In this document: one piece after another, positions 47,460-57,416 of the stretch
Numbering within the stretch: the stretch's first letter is position 1
Layout: the number at the start of each line of letters is the position of its first letter
Source of the DNA: Clostridiales bacterium
GTDB taxonomy: Bacteria; Bacillota; Clostridia; Lachnospirales; Lachnospiraceae
Length of the DNA stretch: 64,000 nt
NCBI GenBank assembly: GCA_020860565.1
Contig: JAJBUA010000067.1
Coordinates: 1-64,000, forward strand
Direction: 5' to 3'
Program-made: the position numbers and the translations under genes
The notes under the pieces: model-generated
The model's input: only the letters and a program-made list of their open reading frames with translations
The model's database searches: none
What the model was told of the DNA's origin: nothing

Positions 47460-48887
47460 TTACTCCAGCGACATCGCACAGGTAACCACCATTCCCAGCA
47501 GCATATATTCTCTTACGTTCGTGATCAGAACAACTTCCGGGATATAGGCTCTTGGTATGTACTCCTCCAACTTCTTTATCAGAGAATCCGCGTGGATAAT
47601 CAGCTGGCTGGAGAGGACGATCAGTTCCGGCCCGAGGATAGAGATAAGGGTTGCCATAATCTGTGTTGCCAGCTGAACCGAGCCCTCCGGAGTCTTCCAG
47701 AGCGCGGCAAGCTCCGAGTTGCGGTAAAAGGGCAGATACTGCACCTCGCCCGCAACGTGATGCAGCCCGGTGATAATCTGCCCATTATGAATGCTTCCCA
47801 CCCCGCCGGATGAGCCGATCGACGGCTGAAAAAGCAGGGAGATCGAAGAATATCTGTCCTGAGAAGCATAATAACCGATCGCGATGCTGTTGGCATCATT
47901 TTCCAGAATTACTTTTTTGTGGTATTTCTCCGCTAGCATCCCGACCACATCCACATTATCAATTCCCCGTCCGAGCAGAGTTACCCGCCCCTCATCGATG
48001 ATGCCGGGCATCGCCAGCCCGATCACATCAATATCCGGCAAATGGGCAAAAACCGTGTCACAGATGTCATAAAGATCTGTCAGCGCAAGATGCCGTTTAA
48101 ACATATTCCCGTCATACAGAACGTGATTGGCCTTATCATATACCCGGTACGCGTAATGATACTGCCGTCCCTTTTCATCAATCAGCGCAATGGCCAGCGT
48201 CGACACATCGACATGGATATCCTGTTTCAGCAGCAGAGGCTGTGGTTTGAGGCGCACATCCTCTCCCAGAGCTTTCTTCTGATTTTTTCGTTCCAGATGA
48301 GGGCTGATCTCCTGCAGCAGCTTTCCCACATCGTACGCAGCAAAAATCTTCGTCGGGATCTTCAGCACGACCTGATCAGGCAGAATCTTTTTAATATCCT
48401 CATAAGCATAAAAGATCTGCGGCGCCAGCAGCACGATATCATACTGTCCGCCGACCTGGAAAAGTTCCCGGTAGGGAACCGCATGAAAATCATAATCCAG
48501 GGAAAGCAGCTGAACCGATTCATTTAACTTTGCGGCAAAAAAACCGGTCGTCAGGCCACTGGTACAGCACAGCAGGATCCGTGCGGTCGGCTTATTCGCC
48601 AGTTCGATCATTGCTTCCCGCATCTCCTCAAACAGATTGCAGGCATGTTCGAGTGTATGAATCTGAAAATGGAGGAAAAACTCATGCCGGTCCGTCCGGG
48701 TGTTCAGCACACTCAGCTGAATGATCTCCTTCGGATAAAAGGAAACCTCACCGCGGCAGTAATCTGTTTCCAGCACAATCGTGTCGGTTTCATTTTCCTC
48801 CCGGTACAGTTGATATTCCGGACTCGTCCGGGTCATAATCCAGTCCTGAAAAAGCTTCAGCTGTTCTTTTCTGGATGTTTCGTTCAT
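47460..48887 (-). CDS. ROK-family protein with internal PTS IIB-like domain
   Basis: ILLCCTSGLTTGFFAAKLNE (IIB-like P-loop) followed by ROK sugar-kinase fold VIGLAMPGIIDEG, ILENDANSIAIGYYA, GGVGSIHNGQIITGLHHVAGEVQYLP. Confidence 0.75.
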   Translation of the reverse strand: MNETSRKEQLKLFQDWIMTRTSPEYQLYREENETDTIVLETDYCRGEVSFYPKEIIQLSVLNTRTDRHEFFLHFQIHTLEHACNLFEEMREAMIELANKPTARILLCCTSGLTTGFFAAKLNESVQLLSLDYDFHAVPYRELFQVGGQYDIVLLAPQIFYAYEDIKKILPDQVVLKIPTKIFAAYDVGKLLQEISPHLERKNQKKALGEDVRLKPQPLLLKQDIHVDVSTLAIALIDEKGRQYHYAYRVYDKANHVLYDGNMFKRHLALTDLYDICDTVFAHLPDIDVIGLAMPGIIDEGRVTLLGRGIDNVDVVGMLAEKYHKKVILENDANSIAIGYYASQDRYSSISLLFQPSIGSSGGVGSIHNGQIITGLHHVAGEVQYLPFYRNSELAALWKTPEGSVQLATQIMATLISILGPELIVLSSQLIIHADSLIKKLEEYIPRAYIPEVVLITNVREYMLLGMVVTCAMSLE

Positions 48888-48932
48888 AAGATTCTCTTCC
48901 TCTCTCACATACAGTCAACATTTTTAAGCATC

Positions 48933-50321
48933 TTAGCACATTTCCCCGCTTCTCCCGGCAAAAAGCCTCCGCAGCTTCCCGATACAATGCCAGAACGCCG
49001 GAATCAGGAAACAATCCGCAAAGAGCCATGCTAACGGCGACCCAAAGCAAACCGCCGGATAACCAAACATCGGCACTCCCACAAATCCAACCAACCCCCG
49101 GGCAATCATCTCACAGACGCCTGCCAGAATCGCAAACGCCGAATACCCCATGCCCTGGATCGTAAAACGCCATCCATTGACAACTACCAGCAGGAAATAA
49201 CACAGCGAATTCGCTGACAGATACATATGCGCCTGACGAATCACCTCCGTCTCGCCCGCATCCACAAAGAGCAACGGCAGATAACCGCCAAAGGTAAACA
49301 GCACGATAAAAGCAGCCACCCCATAAATAATTCCCAGAACAGTCGCCGCCTTCACGCCCTGGATGATCCGGTCCACCTTGCCGGCTCCCACATTCTGTCC
49401 GGCATAAGTTGCCATCGTACCGCCCAGCGCGTCAAAGACACAGCAGCAGAAGAGATTAATCTTATCTCCCGCCGTAACAGACGCCACCGCGACTGCTCCC
49501 AGCGTATTAACCGCCGACTGCAGGATCACCGAACCGATCGCCGTGATCGAATACTGCAGTCCCATCGGGATTCCCATATTGCACAGATTCAGACACAGGC
49601 GTACGCGAAAAGCCGTCTCTCCTTCCTCAAACCGCAGAATCTCATACTTCTTTCTCATATAAATCAGGCACAGTACGCCCGAAGCCGCCTGAGAAATCAC
49701 AGTCGCGATCGCCGGTCCCGACACACCAAGTCCCAGCCAGCGGATCGTCACATAGTCCAGCACAATATTGACCAGTGAGGAAAAAACCAGAAAATACACC
49801 GGAGTCCGCGAGTCCCCCAGCGCCCGGATAATACTGGCCGTAACATTATAAAGATAGACCACCGGCATCCCCAGAAAAATAATGAAAATGTAGTGATACG
49901 CTCCCTGAATGATCGTCTCCGGCGTCCGCATCCAGACCAGGATCTTCCACGTGAGAGCGCCCACCACCACTGTCATCACCGCCGCAAAAGCGATACTGAG
50001 CCAGGCCGTATTCGCCACATACTGCCTCATCCCCCGGTAATCCCTGGCTCCGAATCTCTGCGCCACCGGAATCGCAAAGCCTGCGGTAACGCCGATAACA
50101 AATCCGTTAATCATAAAATTAATCGCCGCGGTCGATCCCACCGAAGCCAGCGCCTCCACGCCCAGAAACTTCCCCACGATCACCGTATCCACCATACTGT
50201 AAAACTGCTGAAACAAAATCCCCAGCAGCATCGGGAGCGCAAATCCCAGAATCTGCCTTAATGGATTCCCCTGCGTCATATCCCGCACCGCTGAAGCTGC
50301 CGGTTCTCTCTGACCTTTCAT
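48933..50321 (-). CDS. MATE-family efflux transporter
   Basis: QQFYSMVDTVIVGKFLGVEALASVGSTAAINF, AQRFGARDYRGMRQYVA, TYAGQNVGAGKVDRI. Confidence 0.95.
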   Translation of the reverse strand: MKGQREPAASAVRDMTQGNPLRQILGFALPMLLGILFQQFYSMVDTVIVGKFLGVEALASVGSTAAINFMINGFVIGVTAGFAIPVAQRFGARDYRGMRQYVANTAWLSIAFAAVMTVVVGALTWKILVWMRTPETIIQGAYHYIFIIFLGMPVVYLYNVTASIIRALGDSRTPVYFLVFSSLVNIVLDYVTIRWLGLGVSGPAIATVISQAASGVLCLIYMRKKYEILRFEEGETAFRVRLCLNLCNMGIPMGLQYSITAIGSVILQSAVNTLGAVAVASVTAGDKINLFCCCVFDALGGTMATYAGQNVGAGKVDRIIQGVKAATVLGIIYGVAAFIVLFTFGGYLPLLFVDAGETEVIRQAHMYLSANSLCYFLLVVVNGWRFTIQGMGYSAFAILAGVCEMIARGLVGFVGVPMFGYPAVCFGSPLAWLFADCFLIPAFWHCIGKLRRLFAGRSGEMC

Positions 50322-50495
50322 GATGACTCTATGATCCTTTCTCTCCCCAAATGCCATTCATTATATCACTCTGCATTTCTGACATACAAGATAAATTTTA
50401 AATTCGTAACTATTGCAAAACACAGGGGAAAGCTGATATACTGATTTTCAGCGATTTATTATAAGAATTATAATTCAAAATATGCCAATAAATTA

Positions 50496-50528
50496 GTTCC
50501 TGAGAGCATATTCTTTCCTCTCAGGAAC
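50496..50528 (+). promoter_or_regulatory. Leader hairpin upstream of a MATE gene
   Basis: Perfect 11-bp stem GTTCCTGAGAG/CTCTCAGGAAC, ~45 nt upstream of the start. Confidence 0.5.
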
Positions 50529-50574
50529 GGACGGTTCATCCGTCATATTCTAATCGCAGAAAAGAGAATCCATC

Positions 50575-51912
50575 ATGGCTAAAGATCTTACCACCGGAAA
50601 AATCACCCCGCTCCTGGTGCGTTTCACCATCCCGCTCGTCCTCGGCAACATTTTCCAGCTTACTTACAATGCCGTCGACAGCATCATCGTCGGACACTTT
50701 ATCGGGAAAGAGGCGCTCGCCGCTGTCGGCATCTGCAGTCCGATCATGACAATGATCATTTTATTTCTCAACGGCCTCTGTATGGGCGCCAGTATCCTCA
50801 TGGGCACCCAGTTCGGCGCAAAGGACTACGACACGCTCAACCGCCAGATCAGCACCACCATGCTGGCCGGCGTGATTTTTTCGCTGTCCCTAAGCATCGT
50901 CTGTATCCTGCTGGCCGTGCCGATCCTCACCTGTATGCAGGTCGACGCCTCCATCATGACGCTCACCACACAGTATATGCGGATCATCTTTATGGGGCTG
51001 GTATTTACCTACCTGTATAACTTTTTTTCCAGCACCCTGCGGGCACTCGGCGACGCAAAGACGCCGCTCTATTTCCTGATGATCAGTTCGGTTTTTAATA
51101 TTTTCGGTGATCTCTTTTTCATCGTCGTCTTACATATGGGAAGCATGGGCTGCGCCATCTCGACGGTAATCAGCGAGGCACTTTCCTGCGTCTTCTGCCT
51201 CATCCATATCCAGCGGGCCGTACCGATCCTGCAGCTCGGCAGGAAATGGATGGTCTTTGACCATTCTCTGTTAAGGCAGACCATCTCCTACGGCTGGGCC
51301 TCTGCCATGCAGCAGGCGACGATCCCGCTCGCCAAGATCGCCATCCAGGCTGTCGTCAACACCCTCGGTGTGTCCGCGGCCGCTGCTTTTGCTGTCGTCA
51401 ACCGCATCGATGATTTTGCCTACACACCGGAACAGAATATCGGCCACGCGATGACCGCGCTCATGGCGCAGAACCGCGGCGCAGGGAAACGTGACCGTAT
51501 GCGCGCGGGATTTCGCTGCGGGATGATGCTGGAAGCGATCTATGGCGTCATCGTACTCCTGATCGGATTTTTCTTTGCCCGCCAGCTGATGATGCTCTTT
51601 GTCAGCGATGAAGAAGTCATTACGCACGGCGTCCGCTATCTGAGACTGATCGCCTTTTTCTATCTGCTTCCCGCCGCCACCAACGGCATCCAGGGATACT
51701 TCCGCGGAGTCGGACGGCTCAAGCTCACACTCCGCTGCTCCATCATCAACAGCGGCGTCCGCGTCGCGGCGGCTTTTCTTCTGGTGCTGGCGTTTCATAT
51801 GGGCATCGAAGCGCTGCCCATCTCGTATATGTTCGGGTGGATCGCCATGCTGATCGCTGAGGTGCCGATCCTGGTGAAAAATTACCGGGAACTTGGCCAG
51901 CCGACATCATAA
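50575..51912 (+). CDS. MATE-family efflux transporter
   Basis: QLTYNAVDSIIVGHFIGKEALAAVGICSPI, MGTQFGAKDYDTLNRQIS, MTALMAQNRGAGKRDRM. Confidence 0.95.
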   Translation: MAKDLTTGKITPLLVRFTIPLVLGNIFQLTYNAVDSIIVGHFIGKEALAAVGICSPIMTMIILFLNGLCMGASILMGTQFGAKDYDTLNRQISTTMLAGVIFSLSLSIVCILLAVPILTCMQVDASIMTLTTQYMRIIFMGLVFTYLYNFFSSTLRALGDAKTPLYFLMISSVFNIFGDLFFIVVLHMGSMGCAISTVISEALSCVFCLIHIQRAVPILQLGRKWMVFDHSLLRQTISYGWASAMQQATIPLAKIAIQAVVNTLGVSAAAAFAVVNRIDDFAYTPEQNIGHAMTALMAQNRGAGKRDRMRAGFRCGMMLEAIYGVIVLLIGFFFARQLMMLFVSDEEVITHGVRYLRLIAFFYLLPAATNGIQGYFRGVGRLKLTLRCSIINSGVRVAAAFLLVLAFHMGIEALPISYMFGWIAMLIAEVPILVKNYRELGQPTS

Positions 51913-52719
51913 AAGCTCAATGATCTCTCCATCGTCCGGCACCAGCAGATTGCCATGATAAAACGCGCGTCCTTCCTGCGTATAAAGTGCCTTTCTCTGC
52001 GTCGGATTTTTATCCTCTGTATGCCACAGGACGAGATTTTCCACGCCCAGCTGCTCAGCCAGCTCACAGGCTTCCCTGACCGTGCTGTGGTGCTTCTCGT
52101 ACGGTTCAAACCGGTCGCGGTCCGCATACAGGCAGAACGCCTCGTGCAGGAGCCAGCTGCTCCCCTCCACGTAACGCAGGCAGTCCGGATTAAACGGTTC
52201 ATCTCCGCAGCAGGTAAATTTCTTCCCGTTTTTCAGCGTCATCGTAAATCCATACTGTTTTGCCTTCGTTGACAGGATATCAAAGAATGTCACGTCATAA
52301 TCCAGAATATGCACGGTCTCGCCGTCCCGCACCGGCACGAGCAGGATCCGTTCTCCGATCATTTTGTAAAATTTCCCCTGCATCGTCAGACGGCAGAGAG
52401 TTTTGATCGTCTCAATCAGATCCCCATGACAGTAAATATTCAGATCGCCCTCGTACTTTCCCTTGCGCATCGCTGTCGCCATCATGCGCACCATCCACAC
52501 GATGCCGAGGATGTGATCCGTATGTTCATGCGTCACAAAAATATGGTGGATCCGGCTCAGATCCACGCTCATATCATCGAGAATCCGCAGGATCCCATTG
52601 CCGCCGCCGGCATCCACCATAAAATATTCCCCGCCGTCCTTTATGGCAAAGCAGGTGTTATAGCAGCGCGTCGCCTGCGCGTTGCCCGTGCCAAATACAT
52701 ATAAAAATTCGCTGTTCAT
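51907..52719 (-). CDS. MBL-fold metallohydrolase (RNase Z-like)
   Basis: YFMVDAGGGNGIL, IFVTHEHTDHILGIVW, FTCCGDEPFN, LHEAF, LVLWHTEDKN. Confidence 0.88.
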   Translation of the reverse strand: MNSEFLYVFGTGNAQATRCYNTCFAIKDGGEYFMVDAGGGNGILRILDDMSVDLSRIHHIFVTHEHTDHILGIVWMVRMMATAMRKGKYEGDLNIYCHGDLIETIKTLCRLTMQGKFYKMIGERILLVPVRDGETVHILDYDVTFFDILSTKAKQYGFTMTLKNGKKFTCCGDEPFNPDCLRYVEGSSWLLHEAFCLYADRDRFEPYEKHHSTVREACELAEQLGVENLVLWHTEDKNPTQRKALYTQEGRAFYHGNLLVPDDGEIIELL

Positions 52720-52813
52720 TTTGCTTCCTCCTGATCATTCTGAAACCCGTATCTGTCCCGAATTCTGATCTCAGATGCCATTTTATCAGATATAACCCCG
52801 AAAAGGAAGCACT

Positions 52814-55800
52814 TTACCACGCAAACAACCATATCCCCTTCTCAATCTCAGCCAGAAACGAATCTTCCTCCATCCGTTTCCGGAATTCTTCTTTGTATTC
52901 CTCCAGCCTGCCGTTGGCAATGGTACAGCCGCTTTGAAGCTTTCCTGCATAATATGCCTTGTCAAAATAGATTCTGGCCCGTTCCCTCACGTCTTCATTT
53001 TCTGTCACAAGATAACACATCAGTTCGCTGAAAACGCTGTCCGCAAATCCGGAGTTCTCATAGATTTCCTTTACCAGCGATAACGCCTGTTCCGGCAGTT
53101 CGTCATCCACGGGCAGATCCAGCAGGACATAGATCTTACCGCCATTCTCCCATATGTTCGCTGTCTTAAATACCTCAAGGATCCGCCCGGAGATCTCCGC
53201 GACCGCCTCCCGGTAAGAAAAGCGGAAATCCGCGGCCGTCGCATACTCTCCCGCTTCGTCCGGATTCATCTGCCAGTTCCTGACGGTAAAGGAAAACGGC
53301 ATCGGCGTCCCACTGATCACTTCCTGCCAGAGATCCAGAAACCACTCATAATCTCCGGTAAGCGCGGTCCATTCTTCATCCAGAACCTGGTCAAATACGA
53401 CAGCTCCGCCATCCTCCGTAAGCTCTGCATGCCCTCTCAGATACGGCATATCATCCAGCGTCAGGAAAACCGGATCCTCCAGGTCCTCAAGAATCTCTGC
53501 CAGTTCGTTCCGGCTCGTGGTCGAGAGCTTCAGTCTCCCTGTCCGCAGGTTATCCTCCCCCGCTTCCCAGACAAACGTATCACTCTCGCTTCCCTGCCAC
53601 ACTGCAAGATGCTCAAAGCCGGTCACAACATACACCTGGCTCGTCTTTGCACCGATCATCTCCATAATGAGGTTTCCCATGTGTCCGACTTCCGTCGTGA
53701 CCGCAAGGATGGATTCTGTATCATCCTCCAGAACGCCGACCGCATATGGCTGTCCCAGTGTATCCAGACGGCTCTTAAGAGCTGTTTCCAGATCCAGACG
53801 GTTTCCCTGACTCAGCTCGCCGCTTCCCATGGAATAAGTAATCGTAATCGTCTTACCGCTGATCTGCGCAAAGTTTTGCTGATTTTCCCCGCATATGGAC
53901 GCATCCTCCGGGTCTTCCCAGTCTACCAGATCATTGACGTCGATACTGTAAGAAAAGTTTGACGTCAGACTGTCATGAGTCAGGTTATATACCAGCAGCT
54001 CATCAAAAGCTCCCTGCGCGTCCGAATTGATGATATAAAAGGTCTTGCCATCTCCCGCCGGGAAAGTATCATGATAATACCAGCCGCTCGTCGTCGCCAT
54101 ATCCTGTCCGAACCGGAGCTGATCGCCCCAGCTCTCGATCTCTTCCTGATACGTTTGCGCGCAGGTATCCGTCAGGACAATTTTCAGATACGGATATGTC
54201 TCTGATTCCATGCCATATTCAGAAGCGTCTACACCTTCCACGGACCCCGTCAGCAGCGAAACCTCGTCCAGATCACTTCGCTCCAGCAGAATCTTCTCCC
54301 GGTTATCTTCCGCGTTAAAAGCGTACAGCCGCATCGCCCGCGAAATATAACAGCGCAGAACCTTTTCCCTGTCAACTCCCAGAAATGCCGCCTCCGGGAT
54401 CTGCAGATCGATCCGGTCAATCCCGCTTATCATCTCATAATTACCTTCGCCTGCCAGGATATCCAGGCGGCCCCGGATGATCTCCAGCGCAGCATTATAC
54501 TCCTTTAACGACATCGTGCTGTCAGGCGTCAGGCTGATATGAAGCCGGTTCACCGTCCCGACGGATCCTTCCACGCTTCCGGCATCTTTGGCATCAATAT
54601 TTCCCGATTCTCCGGAGGTTTCCTCCAGCTGCCCGGTTGTGGCGGATTTTCTGTTCCACGCAACAAATACCACGATCAGAACTACCACTGCTGCGAGACT
54701 GAGCAGTGCGAGGAAGACTTTCTTTTTATTTGACAGACCTGCTGCAGAACCGGATTCGAAATCCACAGAGGATTCTTTCTCCTCACTCCCTGTATCCTTA
54801 CTTCCATGCTTCCAGGCAACGGTACATTCGTCCTCTTCGCTGTCCGACACCTCCAGATTGCCGCTCCGCTTCTTATCCCGCTCCAGCGCCTTTCTTAACT
54901 CGCGGACATTCGGGAAACGATCCTCCCGGTTGATCGCCATTCCCTTTTTCAGTACGGCCTCCTGAGTCGGCGTAATGGTAAATCCCATCTCAGACGGCCA
55001 GCGGATCTCATCGTGATGATATCGGTCAAGCGCGTCCGGCGGAGTGATCCCGGTGATGCACTTATAGATGGTTCCGCACAGAGCATAGATATCTGTCCAG
55101 GGTCCCTGTACCCCTCTGGGACGATACTGCTCCTCCGGCGCGTATCCCGCCTTCAGCACAACCGAACGGCTCTGCTGCCCGGAATCTTCCGCCTGTCTCG
55201 CGGCTCCAAAATCCATCAGCTTTAAGGAACCGTTCTTTAACATCATGATATTGTCCGGGCTGATATCCCGATGGATAATTCCCGCTTCATGGATCCGCTC
55301 CAGCGACTCCATTACCGGATCCATCCGGCGGAAGATCTCATCTGCGGAAAAAAGACTATTTTTCAGATGCGTGCGCAGATCTTCGCCGTCCAGATATTCC
55401 ATCACAATATAAGCCGTATCGTTTTCCTCAAAATAATCCCGCACGTCTACAACGCCCGGATTATCGTGAAACTCCGCCAGCGACCGGGCTTCCTTCAGAA
55501 ACTTCTGCTTTCCTGCCTCGATAAAATCCCTCTGCGCCTTATCAACGATCGTCAATCTGGCAGAAACCTCGGAATTGCGGTTGGTGTAGCCGTTCGGATA
55601 GTATTCCTTCACAGCGACCCGCATCTGCAGTTTCTGGTCTCTCCCGATATAGGTAATCCCAAAACCGCCCTGACCGATCGCGTTGCCGATAAGATAACGC
55701 TCGCTTAAGATAGTCCCCGGTTTCAGGCGATGAGGGACTATCTTTTGCTCTCCCGCATATCCGCAGTGCGGACATTTCGTTCCGTTTTCCAACGGCAGCA

Positions 55801-55825
55801 TACATTTCATACAGTATCTGGACAT
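52814..55825 (-). CDS. Membrane Ser/Thr protein kinase with N-terminal zinc ribbon and SecD-like extracellular domain
   Basis: CMKCMLPLENGTKCPHCG ribbon; VAVKEYYP, IIHRDISPDNIMMLKNGSLKLMDFGAARQ; TM FLALLSLAAVVVLIVVFVAW; C-term ALEIIRGRLDILAGEGNYEMISGIDRIDLQIPEAAF resembles the SecD P1 region. Confidence 0.9.
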   Translation of the reverse strand: MSRYCMKCMLPLENGTKCPHCGYAGEQKIVPHRLKPGTILSERYLIGNAIGQGGFGITYIGRDQKLQMRVAVKEYYPNGYTNRNSEVSARLTIVDKAQRDFIEAGKQKFLKEARSLAEFHDNPGVVDVRDYFEENDTAYIVMEYLDGEDLRTHLKNSLFSADEIFRRMDPVMESLERIHEAGIIHRDISPDNIMMLKNGSLKLMDFGAARQAEDSGQQSRSVVLKAGYAPEEQYRPRGVQGPWTDIYALCGTIYKCITGITPPDALDRYHHDEIRWPSEMGFTITPTQEAVLKKGMAINREDRFPNVRELRKALERDKKRSGNLEVSDSEEDECTVAWKHGSKDTGSEEKESSVDFESGSAAGLSNKKKVFLALLSLAAVVVLIVVFVAWNRKSATTGQLEETSGESGNIDAKDAGSVEGSVGTVNRLHISLTPDSTMSLKEYNAALEIIRGRLDILAGEGNYEMISGIDRIDLQIPEAAFLGVDREKVLRCYISRAMRLYAFNAEDNREKILLERSDLDEVSLLTGSVEGVDASEYGMESETYPYLKIVLTDTCAQTYQEEIESWGDQLRFGQDMATTSGWYYHDTFPAGDGKTFYIINSDAQGAFDELLVYNLTHDSLTSNFSYSIDVNDLVDWEDPEDASICGENQQNFAQISGKTITITYSMGSGELSQGNRLDLETALKSRLDTLGQPYAVGVLEDDTESILAVTTEVGHMGNLIMEMIGAKTSQVYVVTGFEHLAVWQGSESDTFVWEAGEDNLRTGRLKLSTTSRNELAEILEDLEDPVFLTLDDMPYLRGHAELTEDGGAVVFDQVLDEEWTALTGDYEWFLDLWQEVISGTPMPFSFTVRNWQMNPDEAGEYATAADFRFSYREAVAEISGRILEVFKTANIWENGGKIYVLLDLPVDDELPEQALSLVKEIYENSGFADSVFSELMCYLVTENEDVRERARIYFDKAYYAGKLQSGCTIANGRLEEYKEEFRKRMEEDSFLAEIEKGIWLFAW

Positions 55826-55893
55826 TATTTCTCCTCTTCCCGGTGATCGTGTCAAAAGTCTCTGACCTCGATGATACCACGATCCGCCATCCT

Positions 55894-56601
55894 TCATCGC
55901 ACCATGATCGCAATCGCGGAATGATTATCTCCGCACTCCGGATTTCTCCGGCCTGTCCGCTCCCGCATCCGTTTCATCCAGACTCCCGCACTGTCCGCGC
56001 CGGCAAGATCTTCAATCAGCTCTTTTTCATCGATCTTCTCCCAGAAGCCATCGCTGCACAGAAGGAACGCATCCCCGCTTCGCACCTGCACGGACACCAG
56101 ATCTGCTTTTACTTCCTCCCCGCCTCCGAGCGCCCGGGTCAGCTGGTGACGCTGGCGGCTGTAACGCACTTCCTCCGGCAGCAGGTCGCCTGCCAGCACG
56201 GAAAGCTGTGCCACGCTGTGATCCAGTGACTGGTAGATCACCTGTCCGTCGCGGAACTGATAGATCCTCGTATCTCCCACGTTGGCAGCGACCGCTCCCA
56301 GCTCGTCAAACCAGAGCACAGCCGCTGTCGTCTTCATCCCGCGGCTGCCTCCCTGCTCCCACAAAGCCGTATTGACATGCTCCAGGGATCTGCGCAGCAG
56401 CGGCACGGATACCGCACTGTTCTGCAGTTCCGAACTGACGATCCGCACAGCGGCCGCCGAAGCCAGCTCTCCGTCCGCATGACCGCCGAGGCCGTCCGCC
56501 GCGATCGCGAGAACCGACCCGCCCTGTTCAAAGAGCCCCACGGCATCCTCATTCGCGTCCCGTCCGCCGATATCCGAATAATAAGAAACGCTGACATTCA
56601 T
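55894..56601 (-). CDS. PP2C-family Ser/Thr protein phosphatase
   Basis: SDIGGRDANEDAVGLF, LAIAADGLGGHADGELAS, ANVGDTRIYQFRDGQ, LLCSDGFWEKI, DNHSAIAIMV. Confidence 0.94.
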   Translation of the reverse strand: MNVSVSYYSDIGGRDANEDAVGLFEQGGSVLAIAADGLGGHADGELASAAAVRIVSSELQNSAVSVPLLRRSLEHVNTALWEQGGSRGMKTTAAVLWFDELGAVAANVGDTRIYQFRDGQVIYQSLDHSVAQLSVLAGDLLPEEVRYSRQRHQLTRALGGGEEVKADLVSVQVRSGDAFLLCSDGFWEKIDEKELIEDLAGADSAGVWMKRMRERTGRRNPECGDNHSAIAIMVR

Positions 56602-56629
56602 CCGATCCCTCTCCTTTGCCGTCTCTCAT

Positions 56630-57415
56630 CTACTCTGTGATCTCCATCGTAAATTTCTCGCTTCCGACCTCCACCAGATCGCCGTTCCTTAACAGGCAGT
56701 GTTCTTCCTCGTCCAGCTCCCGGTCATTAACATAGACCTTGTTGGTTGAGTGATTGTCATAGACCGTACAGTGCCCGTCTGCTACCTCAAAGATCGCATG
56801 AACTCTGCTGACGGTAAGATTATCACTGATCACATAATCACACGCGATATTTCTGCCCACACGGAACTCTTCCTTTGCGATATGGATCTGCTCTGAGGTC
56901 GCCGTCCGGTTCAGATAAAATTCCCGCACGATCCGCTTGGGGATCAATACGGTCTCCTCATCCTCCCGGCACACACCCAGCTGCGGCATCTTCATGATCT
57001 CCTTCAGACATTCCACCCGCGAACCGCAGCATTTCTCAGCCTCGACCACCTGCGCGCAGGCCAGCTGCATCTTCATCACCGGAGAGAGCGCGACCGGTTC
57101 CAGAAATACGCAAAGAGACGGCTTCTTCTCCATCATCGCAGCGTTAAACTCCCTGCGGCAATTGTGTGATTCCATAGACGCCCCGGAGAGAAACGCCAGA
57201 AACACACGGCATCCCGCCAGATGACTGGCCGCCGCCTCCGAACACTCTGCTCCCGGATGATCCTCCTCTTCGTACCAAACCCGGTATCCATTCTCCTCCA
57301 TCAGCCCGATCAGCGGCCAGGTCCGCTCTGCATCCTCATGGCTGCAGCTGATATATACATAGGGATCCTCCCCCTCGTAGGGCGGCTGTATCCTCTTCGC
57401 CATCGTAATCGTCAC
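56630..57415 (-). CDS. TIR-FHA fusion protein
   Basis: VYISCSHEDAERTWPLIGLMEENGYRVWYEEEDHPGAE...FLSGASMESHNCRREFNAAM (TIR, Glu at catalytic position) plus FRVGRNIACDYVISDNLTVSRVHAIFE...DNHSTNKVYVND (FHA). Confidence 0.88.
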   Translation of the reverse strand: MTITMAKRIQPPYEGEDPYVYISCSHEDAERTWPLIGLMEENGYRVWYEEEDHPGAECSEAAASHLAGCRVFLAFLSGASMESHNCRREFNAAMMEKKPSLCVFLEPVALSPVMKMQLACAQVVEAEKCCGSRVECLKEIMKMPQLGVCREDEETVLIPKRIVREFYLNRTATSEQIHIAKEEFRVGRNIACDYVISDNLTVSRVHAIFEVADGHCTVYDNHSTNKVYVNDRELDEEEHCLLRNGDLVEVGSEKFTMEITE

Positions 57416-57416
57416 C

